Notes: generated from the sequence alone by a model not told the origin. DNA of 64,000 nt from Achatina immaculata (GCA_009760885.1 CM019715.1:21306503-21370502); one strand, 5' to 3'; numbered from the stretch's first letter, positions 9,917-21,712 are shown. Program-made: numbers and translations.

Positions 9917-11053
9917 TTAGAAACAACTTAATACGTGGAAAATGGTGTATGTAACATCATCATAAAATAACTTAAGGCGCTGAAAACTGATTTATATAAC
10001 ATCATCATAAAACACCTTAATACTTAGAAAATGATTTATGTAACATCATCATAAAACAACTTAATACTTTAAACATGATTTACGTAATATCATCATAACA
10101 CAACTTAATACTTTAAATGAAAATGATTTATGTAACATCATCATAAAACAGTTTAATGCTTTGAAAATGATTTATGTAAAATCATCATAAAACAACTTAA
10201 TACTTTGAAAATGATTTATATAACATCATCATAAAACAACTTAATACTTTGAAAATGATTTATGTAACATCATAATCAAGTGAACAGAAAGGCCTTACTT
10301 TGAACATCAAAAAGATAGAGACTATGGTTATATCTAAGAAACAGAATCCACCAGCATGCAGTATTAAATTAAACGGAACTATTCTAAAGCAGGTGCAGAA
10401 ATTCAAATACCCTGGAACAGTAATAACTTCAGATGGGAAATGCAGAACAGAAATTAGGAAAAGAATAGGCAAAGCAAAGACTGCATTTCAGAGAATGAGA
10501 AACATATTAGCTAACACATCTTTATTAATGAATGTTAGAAAACGAGTTCTAAAATGCTATATTGAACCTATCTTGTTATATGGAAGTGAATCATGGACAA
10601 TAGGCAAGTCTGTACAAAAATCATTGGAAGCAACAGAAATGTGGTTTATTAGAAGAATGTTGCGAATCCCCTGGACAGCAAAAATAACTAATGAAGAATG
10701 TATGAGAAGAGCTGGAGAGACAAAAAACCTTGTCAAAAAGATAAGAGAGAGACAATGTACTTTCATAGGACATACAATGAGAAGAGGGGGCATTGAAAAT
10801 ATTATAACAACAGGAAAAATAGAAGGAAGAAGATGAAGAGGAAGACCAAGAGAAATGATACTGGACAGTCTGACGGGATGGTGTGAGAGGAGATCACCAA
10901 ATGAGCTGATGGCCTGCATGAAGGATCGTGTACTCTAGAGAAGCATAATAGCCAACGCCAGTCGGCACGGCACATGATGATGATGATGATGATAACATCA
11001 TTATAAAACAATTTAATACTTTGAAAATGATTTATATATAACATCATCATATT
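9917..11053. repeat. 44-bp minisatellite split by a LINE
   Basis: Eight units of a 44-bp repeat ('aaaacaacttaatactttga' + 'aaatgatttatgtaacatca' + 'tcat') fill 9917-10280. One more unit (10988-11053) resumes after the RTE-A insertion at 10281-10990. Confidence 0.9.
10281..10990 (+). pseudogene. RTE-A LINE, 5'-truncated insertion
   Basis: One frame from 10300 covers the RT palm end and thumb: 'KKIETMVISKKQNP', 'TVITSDGKCRTEIRKRIGKA', 'ANTSLLMNVRKRVLKCYIEP', 'ILLYGSESWTIGKSVQKSLE', 'MLRIPWTAKITNEECMRRAG'. A stop at about 10834 breaks the tail 'RGRPREMILDSLTGW'. It ends 'SRHGT' + (GATGAT)n. Flanking 'taacatcat' looks like a 9-bp target duplication. Other copies: 11605 and 35250. Confidence 0.9.
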
Positions 11054-11502
11054 GTACATATTTTTTGTTCAATATGTTTGTCAGGGAAGGCGCAATTCAC
11101 AGTAGAATGAATACTTCCAAACGCCAGAAACACAACGGATCAGGTACTGTAGAATGTATATTCTTTATCAAGGAACAGCAGCAACTTCGTATGTGAGCCA
11201 TCGTTTAGGTTTATGTTAAGATTCTTCTGTATGTGATCCGAAAACTTGGAGGATCGTCCCAAGAAATGATATCATCGTCCTGATATATGAACTAACGACA
11301 GAATCGATGAGAGAACAATTTTTGTAATTATGAGATTTGGTTATTTTTCTTACATTCTTTTAAAATAGTTGCGTCGTAAGTTTGATTCGTGATTTTTTTT
11401 CCTGTTATATTTTTAGAAAACTGAAAAAAAAATATTATAGCATTAATTGTCGTTCTTCTTTTTTTTTTTTTTTTGTTTGTAGTTTTTACTCACTGCTGGT
11501 CT
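11054..11502. other. No gene seen; T-run at 11458-11474
   Basis: Unique sequence without recognisable features apart from the homopolymer. Confidence 0.3.
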
Positions 11503-11560
11503 TCATCACCATCATCATCATCATCATGTGCCATGCAAAGCGATATCAGCGATCATACTC
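11503..11560 (-). mobile_element. 3' tip of an RTE LINE
   Basis: (ATC)n followed by 'atgtgccatgcaaagcgata' reads on the minus strand as the '...GCATGGCACATGATGATG' end typical of RTE-A/J tails. Only about 55 bp remain. Confidence 0.45.
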
Positions 11561-11604
11561 CACCATAAATCTCGAATCCTTGACACTTGAGAAGCTCTGT
11601 TTTT

Positions 11605-12868
11605 GATTTCTTTCCGTGCCACAGAATAGCACTTAAAAAGACAAAAATGGAAATAGCAGATGAACAGTTTGGATTTGTTGAAGGAAAGGGAACACACAAT
11701 GCCATTTATGCTTTACAGACACTAACAGAAAGAGCTTTAGAAGTACAGAAAGATCTCTACTTATGCTTCATTGATTACACCAAGGCATTTGACAAGGTGA
11801 AACATAATGAAATTATCAAAATGCATGAAGACATCAATATAGACGGCAAAGACCTGAGGATTGTAAAACATCTATACTGGCAGCAAGAAGCAGCCATTCG
11901 AGTTGAAAATAGAACTAGAAAATATCAACCTGTAAAAAAAGGAGTGCGACAAGGATGTGTACTATCTCCAAACCTTTTTTCTCTACACAGCGAGAATATT
12001 CTAAGACCAATCATCACAGAACCAGGCATTAAAATTGGAGGGTACAATATTAACAACCTTCAGTATGCTGACGACACAGTACTGATAGCTGAGAACCAAC
12101 AAGACCTGCAAAATCTCTTGGATAAAGTGGCCAAAGAAAATGAACAGAAAGGCCTTATTTTGAACATCAAAAAGACAGAGACTATGGTTATATCTAAGAA
12201 ACAAACTCCACTAGCTTGCAGTATAAAATTAAACGGAACTATTCTAAAGCAGTGCAGAAATTCAAATACCTTGGAGCAGTAATAATTTCAGATGGGAAAT
12301 GCAGAACATAAAGTAGGAACAGAATAGGCCAAGCAAAGACTGCATTTCAGAGAATGAGAAACATATTAGCCAACACATCTTATCAATGAATGTTAGAAAA
12401 CGAGTTCTAAAATGCTATATTGAACCTATCTTGTTGTATGGAAGTGAATCATGGACAATAGGCAAGTCTGTACAAAAATCATTGGAAGCAGCAGAAATGT
12501 GGTTTATTATAAGAATGTTGCGAATCCCCTGGACAGCAAAAATAACTAATGAAGAATGTATGAGAAGAGCTGGAGAGACAAACAAATCTTTTCAAAATGA
12601 TAATAGAGAGACAATATACTTTAATAGGACATGCAATGAGAAGAGGGGGCATTGAAAATATTATAACTACAGGAAAAATAGAAGAAAGAAGATCAAGAGG
12701 AAGATCAAGAGAAATGATACTGGACAGTCTAACGGGATGGTGTGAGAGATCACCAACTGAGCTGATGGCCTGCATGAAAGATCGCGTACTCTGGAGAAGC
12801 ATAATAGCCAACGTCAGTCGGCACGGCACCTGATGATAATGATGATGATGATGATGATGATGATGCCG
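11605..12868 (+). pseudogene. RTE-A LINE, longest copy (RT core and tail)
   Basis: Frame from 11587 to 12280: 'MEIADEQFGFVEGKGTHNAI' and 'LCFIDYTKAFDKVKHNEI' (first catalytic Asp), 'KKGVRQGCVLSPNLF', 'LQYADDTVLIAENQQDLQNL' (YADD box), 'LNIKKTETMVISKKQ'. A frameshift near 12250 (one base lost in 'caggtgcag') breaks it. The thumb resumes at 12386 ('MNVRKRVLKCYIEPILLYGS') and the tail at 12597 ('AMRRGGIENIITTGKIEERR'), ending 'SRHGT' + (GATGAT)n at 12832-12863. The endonuclease part is absent. It belongs to the RTE-like group by motif order and tail type (established for that group). Confidence 0.9.
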
Positions 12869-13062
12869 CAGAGTCACGCCATTTAACTTCTACTGCTTCG
12901 GTTCCCTCCCCCGCCTCTCCTACCTTCAGTTTTGCCAACTGTTTTGATGTTTTCCAGTTCTTATCTTCTCATCACATTATGCAAGAATGATGGTTGTCGG
13001 TTTTCTTATCTTTATAACTCCATACAAGTCTCTTGCTCATTTTAGACACTTATTAGACACTA

Positions 13063-13063
13063 T

Positions 13064-13128
<65 letters not shown>

Positions 13129-13200
13129 CTTAATTGCCCAAGGCACATAGTGCTTCCCGCAAGGGTTTTCCACCTTTGCCAGGAAAAAAATTCCGCTCTT
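13063..13200 (-). mobile_element. RTE-F LINE 3' tip with (CT)n tail
   Basis: (CT)n at 13066-13124 is followed by 'tgaatcttaattgcccaagg' and 'cgcaagggttttccacc'. On the minus strand these are the end '...LGT*' and (GA)n tail of RTE-F (compare 33066-33366). Eroded after 13200. Confidence 0.7.
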
Positions 13201-13424
13201 GTCCAGGTGAGCATTCTAGGTATAGAAGTGTGATTTTCTGCAATTTTTACCTGAACTCACAAAGTTTCAGAAATCCCTTGTTTTCCAACAAGGAGTTAAT
13301 GAGTTCGTCGGTCCTTGACTGCAAACTTTCCAAACCGATGGGCCAGGAGGAATGGTCCTGCCTTCACAGGACCATTACCGTTCTGATTTTTTCTTCCTTT
13401 TGCTTTGTTTTAAATAGATGTATG

Positions 13425-14045
13425 CTAAGGATAATCGCATACCTCGGCAGCTACATAGACCAGGATGGTGACACCAGAAAAAAAGTCTGAATTGCAAAAG
13501 CAGCATTGACCTTCAAAATCTTGAGAACATATGGCATTCAAAAGTTATAAGCACAAAAACCAAGTTAAGACTGTTCAATTCAAATGTAATATCCACCCTC
13601 ATTTATGCATGCGAAAGCTGGAAAACAACTAAAGAAATAAGACAATAAATTAGACTCTTTTGAAAACAAATGCCTAAGGAAAATACTCAGCATCAAGTGG
13701 AACGAAATGGAAACAAGAACAACGGAGAGATTAGGCAGATGAGCAAACAACAACCTGCTTCAAGGGTGATCAGGAGAAGGAAATGGACATATGTTGTTCA
13801 CGTTATGAGAAGAAACAGTCAGAGAATCCTAAAACAAGCTATTAAGTGGAACACAGCAGGCCGAAGAAAAAGAGGTCGACCATGTGAAACCTCTAAAGAA
13901 GACATCATTGAGAGAAGCCAAATTAGTAGGCATAAAATCCCTTGATGAGGCTGAAAAACTCGCCGAAAAAAAAACTTAGTGAATTACCGTGCGAGCCCTA
14001 TGTGGCGTTTAACGGCACGGAAAGGATATGAGATATAAGACAAAG
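13425..14045 (+). pseudogene. RTE-C LINE 3' fragment
   Basis: Broken frames encode 'IAYLGSYIDQDGDTRKKV', 'TKTKLRLFNSNVISTLIYAC' + 'ESWKTTKE', 'KCLRKILSIKWNE', 'VIRRRKWTYVVHVMRRNSQR', 'KQAIKWNTAGRRKRGRP', 'GIKSLDEAEKLAE', 'RALCGV', then the tail 'cggcacggaaaggatatgag' + 'atataagaca'. Other copies: 17688, 29560 and 48748. Confidence 0.85.
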
Positions 14046-14429
14046 CGTACAGTTCACTAGTTCCTGTCATTCAAAGTGCCAAGGCACGGATTTTTTTTTT
14101 AATCGACGGTGACTAAAGAGATGTTGGAGGACACTAACAAAATAATCGAATATCGCTTATACGTTCTCCAAACAGAAAACGGAGAACATGTTGAAGTGGA
14201 TGAAAAAGGTAAAGAAAATAGTTTTCGTGTAATAAATATCTGAAATCAGGGAAAGATTTCACGTTTACCTTGTATAATATTTGTTTCTTCTGGAAGAATC
14301 TGTTCGAAATTTTTCAGTGACTGGTGTAACTGCACCCCCCCCCCCCAAACCAAGCTCATTAGAGTTGTTAACTTTGTAACTTCCCTCCATGTTTCAGTAA
14401 GTTGTTGCTGCGGCTCCACCACTCTAAAC

Positions 14430-14466
<37 letters not shown>

Positions 14467-15214
14467 ATATGTGTATTTCTAACCTCTGCTGACCTGCTTA
14501 TTGCTGTTGCCGTTGTTATTGTTACAGCTGTAAATGTAGATTTCAGCTTTCAGCAGTCAGCGCCCTGGCGATTTTGAATAACAGACATCAAATCGGATGG
14601 GGAGTGGGCTCCCTTTGGTACACTCATCCTCCTTCAATAAACACCCTATTTCATGACAAAACCGTGAGAACTCTCAGTAAAACGACAACTTAAACGTCGA
14701 GTCCCCCTCTTTGCTGCACACAATATTCCTCATGACAGATTGCTCATAAAATTTTATGCCCAAGACGAAACAAAATAAAACTAGAAAAAAAAGCTGGAAG
14801 AAGCTAGACAAGATATATATGTGCATATATACACACATATACATATACGTTATAATTTATTGTACGCCCCCTGGCCACAAAGGTGTTGTAATGGGCACGT
14901 AACATACATCAAAGCGTCGGTTTTGCACTTTGAGCGATCCGTTGTGTGCAGTAAAGAAGAAACTGTTGTATTGTAAGAAAAGGAGTGTATGTATTGTGTA
15001 CAATAGATAAATGAATCGTCTACTGTAAACAGAAACAGGTTATGTACGTTGAATAGGGAACAAAAAAATAATAAACTGTTTGCAGTGAAGAAGCAAACAG
15101 ATTTACAGATTACAAATTTAATATCTGTTAATAGAAACATATTTAAACAAAATACGAACAGATTTTTTGTTTAAAAACTGTTCTTAAAATAATCTCATTC
15201 AAAATTTGTTTAGT
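14046..15214. other. No gene seen; small simple repeats
   Basis: C-run at 14333-14346, (CT)n(CA)n at 14429-14467, ATAT/CATATA mixture at 14812-14850. From about 14990 sequence like 'gtaaacagaaacaggttatg' is a degenerate form of the 28-bp repeat at 16115. Confidence 0.4.
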
Positions 15215-15440
15215 ATTTAGTTGAGGTCTGAGTGGCAGAATTGTTGGTGGACTCGTATCTTATGGCGAAAGTCGGGTGAAAGTTGGGGGGGGGGGGGGTC
15301 GAATCCGACTGCAGGGGTTTAGGTTGCTGTCTGTAGACCTGGCTACTTGGCTTCTTCTTCTTCTTCTGGAGCTGGGGAAGGCAAGGGAGCCATGCGTGAT
15401 GCTGACCACATCACCTTCTGTTGTGCCGACAGGTCAAGGA
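15215..15440 (+). mobile_element. SINE-1 copy
   Basis: tRNA-like head with 'gtctgagtggcagaattgtt' (A-box like) and 'ggtcgaatccgac' (B-box like, after a G-run at 15283-15298). Then the SINE-1 body: 'ctggagctggggaaggcaag', 'cgtgatgctgaccacatcac', 'gacaggtcaagga'. Its end merges into the 26-bp array. Confidence 0.7.
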
Positions 15441-16035
15441 AAATATGGACCATAGCATCATTTCCACTAGGTCCCTCCTAGCATCATCTCCTCTAGGTCC
15501 CTCCTAGCATCATCTCCTCTAGGTCTCTCCTAGCATCATCTCCTCTAGGTCCCTCCTAGCATCATCTCCTCTAGGTCCCTCCTAGCATCATCTCCTCTAG
15601 GTCCCTCCTAGCATCATCTCCACTAGGTCCCTCCTAGCATCCTCTAGGTCCCTCTTAGCATCATCTTCCCTAGGTCTCTCCTAGCATCATCTCCTCTAGG
15701 TCCCTCCTAGCATCATCTTCCCTAGGTCTCTCCTAGCATCATCTCCTCTAGGTCCCTCCTAGCATCATCTCCCCTAGGTCCCTCATAGCATCATCTCCTC
15801 TAGGTCCCTCCTAGCATCATCTTCCCTAGGTCTCTCCTAGCATCATCTCCTCTAGGTCCCTCCTAGCATCATCTCCCCTAGGTCCCTCATAACATCATCT
15901 CCCCTAGGTCCCTCATAACATCACCTCCTCTAGGTCCCTCTTAGCATCATCTCCCCTAGGTCCCTCCTAGAATCGTCTCCCCTAGGTCCCTCCAACATCA
16001 TCTCCTCTAGGTCCCTCTAAATTTATCTCCCTTAG
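15440..16035. repeat. 26-bp minisatellite
   Basis: About 22 units of 'tagcatcatctcctctaggt' + 'ccctcc', with a few variant or short units. It starts exactly where the SINE-1 copy ends. Confidence 0.9.
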
Positions 16036-16114
16036 ATCTTTCCGTGGCATAATAAGGCGTAGCATAATAAAGTTACCTTTATCTAAGAGGTAGGTTGTTT
16101 TTTTACTCCCATCA

Positions 16115-17060
16115 ACCTTGTATTCAGTAAACAGAAATAACTAAATCATGTGCACTAAACAGAAATAGCTAAATCATGTGCACTAAACAGAAATAACTAA
16201 ATCATGTGCACTAAACAGAAATAACTAAATCATGTGCACTAAACAGAAATAACTAAATCATGTGCACTAAACAGAAATAACTAAATCATGTGCACTAAAC
16301 AGAAATAGCTAAATCATGTGCACTAAACGTAAATAACTAAACTGTCTACAGTAAACATAAACAACTAAAATGTATACAGTAAATATAAACAACTAAACTG
16401 TATACAGTAAATATAAAAAGGTAAAACATGTACTGTAAATATAAACAACTAAATTGTATACAGTAAATATAACAACTAAATTATGTACAGTAAGCATAAA
16501 GAACGAAATTGTGCACAGTAAATATAAACAACTAGCTTGTATACAATAAACATAAACAACTAAAATGTGCTAAGTAAACATGAACAACTAACTTGTATAC
16601 AGTAAACAGAAACAACTAAACTGTGTACAGTAAACAGAAACAGCTAAATCATGCATAGTAAACATAAACAAATAAATTTTATACAATAAACAGAAACAAC
16701 TAAATTGTGTGCACTAAGTATAAATAACAAAATTATGTGTAGTAAATATAAATAAATAAATTGCTTACAGTAAACATAAACAACAAATTTGTTACATTAA
16801 ACATAACTAACTAAATTATGTGCAGTAAACTTAAACAAAATTGTGCACATCGAAAGGTAGCAGGTAAACTGTTTTTAGCGCAGACAGAAATAAATAAATC
16901 GTTTCTTAATAACAAGAAACAGTGTGCTGCAAACAGGAAGAAAATGAGTTTTGTAAACGGAAAGAAAAAAAGATAGTGCATACTGTAAACAGAACTAAAC
17001 TGTGTACAGTATACAGACAAGCAAATAGTGTGATGTGAATCAAAACAATTTGTACGCACT
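16115..17060. repeat. 28-bp minisatellite, regular then degenerate
   Basis: Clean units 'cactaaacagaaataactaa' + 'atcatgtg' to about 16330. Then about 25 progressively diverged units of the form 'cagtaaacataaacaactaa'. The older, degenerate part lies to the right. Confidence 0.9.
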
Positions 17061-17084
17061 GAACAGAAAGATAATGTATGTATG

Positions 17085-17340
17085 TAATAAAATATGAGAA
17101 GTGTAAATTAAAGGAGACGCAAGAGGGAGACAAACAAGAAGGTTAGACAGTGTAATAAAATATGAGAAGTGTAAATTAAAGGAGACCCAAAGGGAGACAA
17201 ACAAGAAGGTTAGACAGTGTAATAAAATATGAGAAGTGTAAATTAAAGGAGACCCAAAGGGAGACAAACAAGAAGGTTAGACAGTGTAATAAAATATGAG
17301 AAGTGTAAATTAAAGGAGGCCCAAAGGGAGATAAACAGAC
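17085..17340. repeat. 67-bp tandem repeat, about 3.8 copies
   Basis: Units share 'taataaaatatgagaagtgt' + 'aaattaaaggagacccaaag'. Near identical, so recent. Confidence 0.9.
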
Positions 17341-17453
17341 AGGCCATGTTTATTTGTAAACTAATTTGTGAAATCTCCCTTTCCTCCCCTTCAAATTTTA
17401 GTTTACTCCACCTGCATTCCTTTAAAAGAATTACGCTCAGTATAAATTGAAAC

Positions 17454-17660
17454 AACGCTTCTCGGTCTTTTAGCTAAGATCAAAGTGGCTGAGGTCAAAG
17501 TGTCCTCTTGGCAGGTACTCTGATCAACATGCCCTTTGGTTAAGATAAAAGCGTAGTTTTTTTAAACTACGAGATACCCTACACAATCCATACCGGGGGC
17601 ATGATCCACATCTCGTTTACGGGTGGACCTGGCATTGCAGTACCACCTGGTCCATGGCCT
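17454..17660 (+). ncRNA. U2 snRNA-like sequence (probably a retropseudogene)
   Basis: The 5' end reads 'cgcttctcggtcttttagct' + 'aagatcaaagtg', matching the conserved 5' end and stem I of U2 snRNA. The 3' part 'ggacctggcattgcagtacc' matches the U2 stem-loop IV region. GGACC...GGTCC still pair around the inner TGG/CCA stem and loop 'cattgcagta'. The branch-point-recognition GUAGUA and a clear Sm site are missing in the diverged middle, which instead has a perfect hairpin CGTAGTTT-TTTT-AAACTACG (17551-17571). Length is about 205 nt, against about 188 for U2. An A-run of 11 follows at 17677-17687. It is most likely a damaged retrocopy; a divergent functional paralogue is less likely. Confidence 0.6.
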
Positions 17661-17687
17661 GTTGCCTTCGTTGCATTAAAAAAAAAA

Positions 17688-18015
17688 CGCAGAGATATCT
17701 TGTAAGGCAGATGGGCAAACAACAACCAGTCTCACGGGTGATCAGAAGAAGGAGATGGACATTTGTCGGTCACCTGATGAGAAGAAACAGTCAGAGAATC
17801 CCAAAACAAGCTATCTAGTGGAACACAACAGGCCGAAGAAGAAGAGATCGACTAAGTGAAACTCTAAAGAGGACATTGTTAAGAGTGGCCAGATTAGTAG
17901 GCCCAACATCCCTTGATGAGTTGAAAGACTCGCCGAGGACAGGAAAACTTAGCGAAGCACCATGCAAGCCCTGCGTGATGCTTAACGGCACGGGAAAGAT
18001 GCAAGATGATGTATG
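17688..18015 (+). pseudogene. RTE-C LINE 3' fragment, joined to the U2-like sequence
   Basis: Same strand as, and directly after, the U2-like sequence and its A-run. It begins inside the RTE-C tail ('gcagagatatcttgtaaggc') and continues 'VSRVIRRRRWTFVGHLMRRN', 'GRRRRD', to the end 'cggcacgggaaagatgcaag'. Frames are broken. See the finding on a chimeric retrocopy. Confidence 0.8.
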
Positions 18016-18062
18016 AAGAATCATGCTCCTAACAACGTCGTCGTCGTCGTCATCATCATCAT

Positions 18063-18470
18063 CAGAACTACAAAAATAAGTTTTTTAAGGGCATTCATTT
18101 TTCCCATCGCAACATATGCTTGTGAGACCTGGACACATATAAATGCCTTTGAATGGAAATGCTACAGAAGAGTTCTTCAAATATTATGGACACAAAAAAG
18201 AATAAATATATCCATACTACAAGAACTTAATATTGGAGAAGACTGGGTAGTAAAGAGGATTAAAGAGAGAAACTTTTTGGACACATTGAACGTCATAAGA
18301 ATTTAGAGAAGACCGTCTTGGAAGGGTACATAATGGGAAAAAGAAAGAGAGGAAGACCAAGGCGAAGATGGCTGCAAGACATCGTTGATGATCTGCATAT
18401 GGATGAATCAGCAGCAGGCCATCTTGCTCACAACCGAAAGGCCTACAGGAGTATGAATGAATGATATTCC
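18063..18470 (+). pseudogene. RTE-E LINE 3' fragment
   Basis: 'RTTKISFLRAFIFPIATYAC' and 'ETWTHINAFEWKCYRRVLQI', 'NISILQELNIGEDWVVKRIK', then after a frameshift 'RGRPRRRWLQDIVDDLHMDE', ending in the tail 'atgaatgaatga'. Eight residues around 'TLNKTAEK' are deleted. Preceded by (GTC)n(ATC)n at 18037-18062. Confidence 0.85.
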
Positions 18471-18850
18471 TAATATTCTTCTAATGAGCCACATCGTGGT
18501 TGCCTGTAGTGATCTTTCCATCCATCTTCTAACACAGAGGATAAAAAAAAGGCTGCTAATATATTTTACAAAAAATGAATCCAATATTACAGTTTTTTTA
18601 GTTATCGTATTTCAATGTTCATTAAAATTCATTAGTATTTATCAAAGTGAGAGTTTCCAAGTTCGCTCAACAGAATATGAAATGCATATATATATGCCGA
18701 TTTCGCCCGCTTTGCAGTTAACAGAATAGCTTGTTTTAGGACTGCCACGAAGAGGTAGGATGGTTCGTTTATAAGCGCTGTCTTTGCACGAGGATAAATG
18801 GATAGATGATTGTGAGGAGTGCGATTTATCGTTCTGTGGGAAATATTTAC
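18471..18850. other. No gene seen
   Basis: AT-rich sequence without recognisable features. Confidence 0.3.
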
Positions 18851-19299
18851 TTGTTCTACCAGTGTATCATCATAAAATATTCATTTGATCTACCAGTGTA
18901 TCATCAGAAAATATTGAGTTGTTCTACCAGTGTATCATTAGAAAATATTAAGTATGTTCTATCAGTGTATCATCAGAAAATATTCAGTTGTTCTACCAGT
19001 GTATCATCAGAAAATATTCAATATGTTCTATCAGTGTATTATCAGAAAATATTCAGTTGTTCTACCAGTGTATCATCAGAAACTATTAAATATGTTTTAT
19101 CAGTGTGTTATCAGAAAATATTCAGTATGTTCTATCATCAGAAAATATTCAGTATGTTCTACCAGTGTATCATCAGAAAATATTCAGTATGTTCTGTCAG
19201 TGTATCATCAGAAAATATTCAGTATGTTCTACCAGTGTATAATCAGAAAATATTCAGTATGTTCTATCAGTGTATAACCAGAAAACATTCAGTATGTTC
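18851..19299. repeat. 33-bp minisatellite
   Basis: About 13 units of 'tgttctaccagtgtatcatc' + 'agaaaatattcag', some with a 3-bp extension ('tat'). The period is a multiple of 3, so plus-strand frames stay open (YQCIIRKYS repeats). I see no evidence of expression. Confidence 0.9.
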
Positions 19300-20104
19300 A
19301 CCACCAGGTGCCACTGATGACATTATGATCAACGCTGACAGATCAAAGTCTCCGAGCGGTGTTACTTTCACAAGCTGTTGTGACATGACACCCTGGTCAA
19401 CGAACCAGATGATTGACGTGTGCCACAAGATGGTAAAGCTAAGAGTCCTAGTTCCGCTACAGTGAATGTGAACAATGTAACGACTCTGCTTTCTCTGGAT
19501 CTAATAGAACCTTTTGTTACAGTTTCCGTAATGGTATCCGCGGGACGCGGGTTTCAAGTCGGCAGATAATCGAAGGTTGTACACTTTGTGTAGGCCAGGA
19601 TGATTCTGCTAAACAAACTTAATAAAGATGGACTTTCAAGTGTTCGCCTAATTGCACCACTTATTAAGTGAGGGATATAGCGCTTTTCGCCACAGAAGAC
19701 AGTCCTGTATCTGGTGACATACTAGCTTTTGTGGAACGGAACTTATCGTCTTGACGAACAGCGTAGTCATGGCAGCTTCAGACAATGTTGGGATGTGCAC
19801 AAACCGTTACAGCAAGCGGTGCTTTCCTTGCAAGGCTAAGTCTCTTTGGGCTTGAGACTTTCCTCTTGAATTTTGAACCTCTATTGTTTTTTTCTCCTCA
19901 AATGATGCAGATTCGCTCTTCACATGGTTCGGTCCTTCGCCAGTTCTTCGCGGTCTCTTTGTAGGAAATTGAAAAGTTTTTTCTCATGGATGAGTAACAA
20001 GCATTCTTGCCATATATTATTTGCTTGTAGCTACTGCTGTTATCCAGTCTGGGCTACATGCTACAGTCATCTTAATCTTATACATGCATGTTCAGGACTT
20101 GGGA
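19300..20104. other. No gene seen
   Basis: Unique sequence. A frame continues from the array to about 19465, but nothing supports a gene. Confidence 0.3.
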
Positions 20105-20395
20105 GTTGATTATTTTGTCCTATAGCTTGATGTTTATTATTTTATGTGGGGGCAGGACGGGGATTATTTTGTTCTATAGCTTGATGTTCATTAATTTATG
20201 TGGGGGCAGGACGGGGATTACTTTGTTCTATAGCTTGATCTTTATTATTTTATGTCGGGGCAGGACGGGGATTACTATGTTCTATAGCTTGATCTTTATT
20301 ATTTTATGTCGGGGCAGGACGGGGATTACTATGTTCTATAGCTTGATGTTTATTATTTTATGTCGGGGCAGGACGGGGATTACTTTGTCTTTATA
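20105..20395. repeat. 54-bp tandem repeat, about 5.4 copies
   Basis: Units contain 'tgttctatagcttgatgttt' and 'gggggcaggacggggatta'. The 54-bp period keeps one frame open across the array. Confidence 0.9.
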
Positions 20396-20640
20396 CTGGA
20401 TACTGGATATGACCTAGCTCTGCTGCTGGTCTGTGGGAGCTGCTTCATTACGCTGTTACAGTAGTTTGATCTGTAGCTTGATGTCGATTATTCTGGGTAA
20501 CGCAGGGCGGCAAAGGAAAAACCATATTTTTTTTTTTTAATATCTGGATATTGTAGTTGTGAAGGTCTGCGACGAAGAGCTGTCCAAGACCCTATCTTAC
20601 AAACCCTGGAAACAGGCTGTTAGTTCATTGAGCAAGACCA

Positions 20641-20770
20641 CGTGTGTAAGGGCGAGAGTGATTGATTGATCTTTATTTCAAAAGGGTTAAGAATTGGGCA
20701 CGCAGGCCCGTCTGACATTCTGCCCTTTATCATACATCTTTCACTCTTTTCCAGACATTCCATAAAGATG
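20641..20770 (-). mobile_element. Rep-G element
   Basis: Minus strand contains 'gggcagaatgtcagacgggc', 'ctgcgtgcccaattcttaac', 'ccttttgaaataaagatcaa' and a TCAA-type tail, matching 58560 (+) and 62650 (+). AATAAA lies near the 3' end. Confidence 0.75.
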
Positions 20771-21284
20771 CTGTTCATGTAACAAACATAATTAACATTG
20801 AAGCTGAGAGACATAAAATAAAATATAACATTTACATTTCGCTCTTAAACATTCACTCAGTACAGAAAGTAACTACATGCACATAAATGACTATATACTA
20901 AACAAAAATTTCGAGACTATTAAGAGTAAACAATTAACTGTATTCTGTGTCTGGAAGAGAGCGGAGGCAGTGAGGGACTCATGAGAGTGGTAATTAAGTA
21001 ATTAAATTCTTCTAATGGTACATACGTACTGTGACCCCCCCCCCCCCCCAACCCTAATTTTTTTTAAACAAAATCTGAGCACAACCACCCCGGTTCCCTG
21101 GTCCTGGTTAGCCAACAGTTCAACCCGTAGATATCATGTCTACTCTATTTCCGCGTCATCTCTCACGCCAAAATACAAAACAAATATCTCAGTGTGTAAA
21201 TCAACAATCAAAGTAAGTTTATTACGACAACATCAAGACACTCGTCAAGAACACACACACACACACACACAATGCAAATAACGG
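20771..21284. other. No gene seen; C-run and (CA)n
   Basis: C-run at 21036-21050 and (CA)n at 21252-21271. No coding signal. Confidence 0.4.
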
Positions 21285-21622
21285 TTCGGACCACATTCCA
21301 CACACAAGGACCACAGAACCCACACAACGACTACAGAACCCACACAACGACTACAGAACACACACAAGGACTACAGAACACACACAAGGACTACAGAACA
21401 CACACAAGGACTACAGAACCCACACAACGACTACAGAACACCCACACAACGACTACAGAACACACACACCGACTACAGAACCCACACAACGACTACAGAA
21501 CCCACACAACGACTACAGAACACACACACCGACTACAGAACCCACACACCGACTACAGAACCCACACAACGACTACAGAACACACACAAGGACCATAGAA
21601 CATACACAAGGACTACAGAACT
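21285..21622. repeat. 20-bp minisatellite
   Basis: About 16 units of 'cacacaaggactacagaaca' or 'cccacacaacgactacagaa'. The two unit types alternate irregularly. Confidence 0.9.
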
Positions 21623-21654
21623 TATACGTGTTTCTGAACCTAAAACACGCTTCT

Positions 21655-21712
21655 CGTGTTTGTTTAGGGGTGGGAGGTGGGGGTAGGGGTACGGGGTGGG
21701 GGTATCAGAGCA
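21655..21712 (+). other. G-rich tract with quadruplex potential
   Basis: Runs of GGG to GGGGG separated by 1-4 bases ('ggtgggggtaggggtacggg' + 'gtgggggt'). This fits the G3+N1-7 pattern at least four times. Confidence 0.6.
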
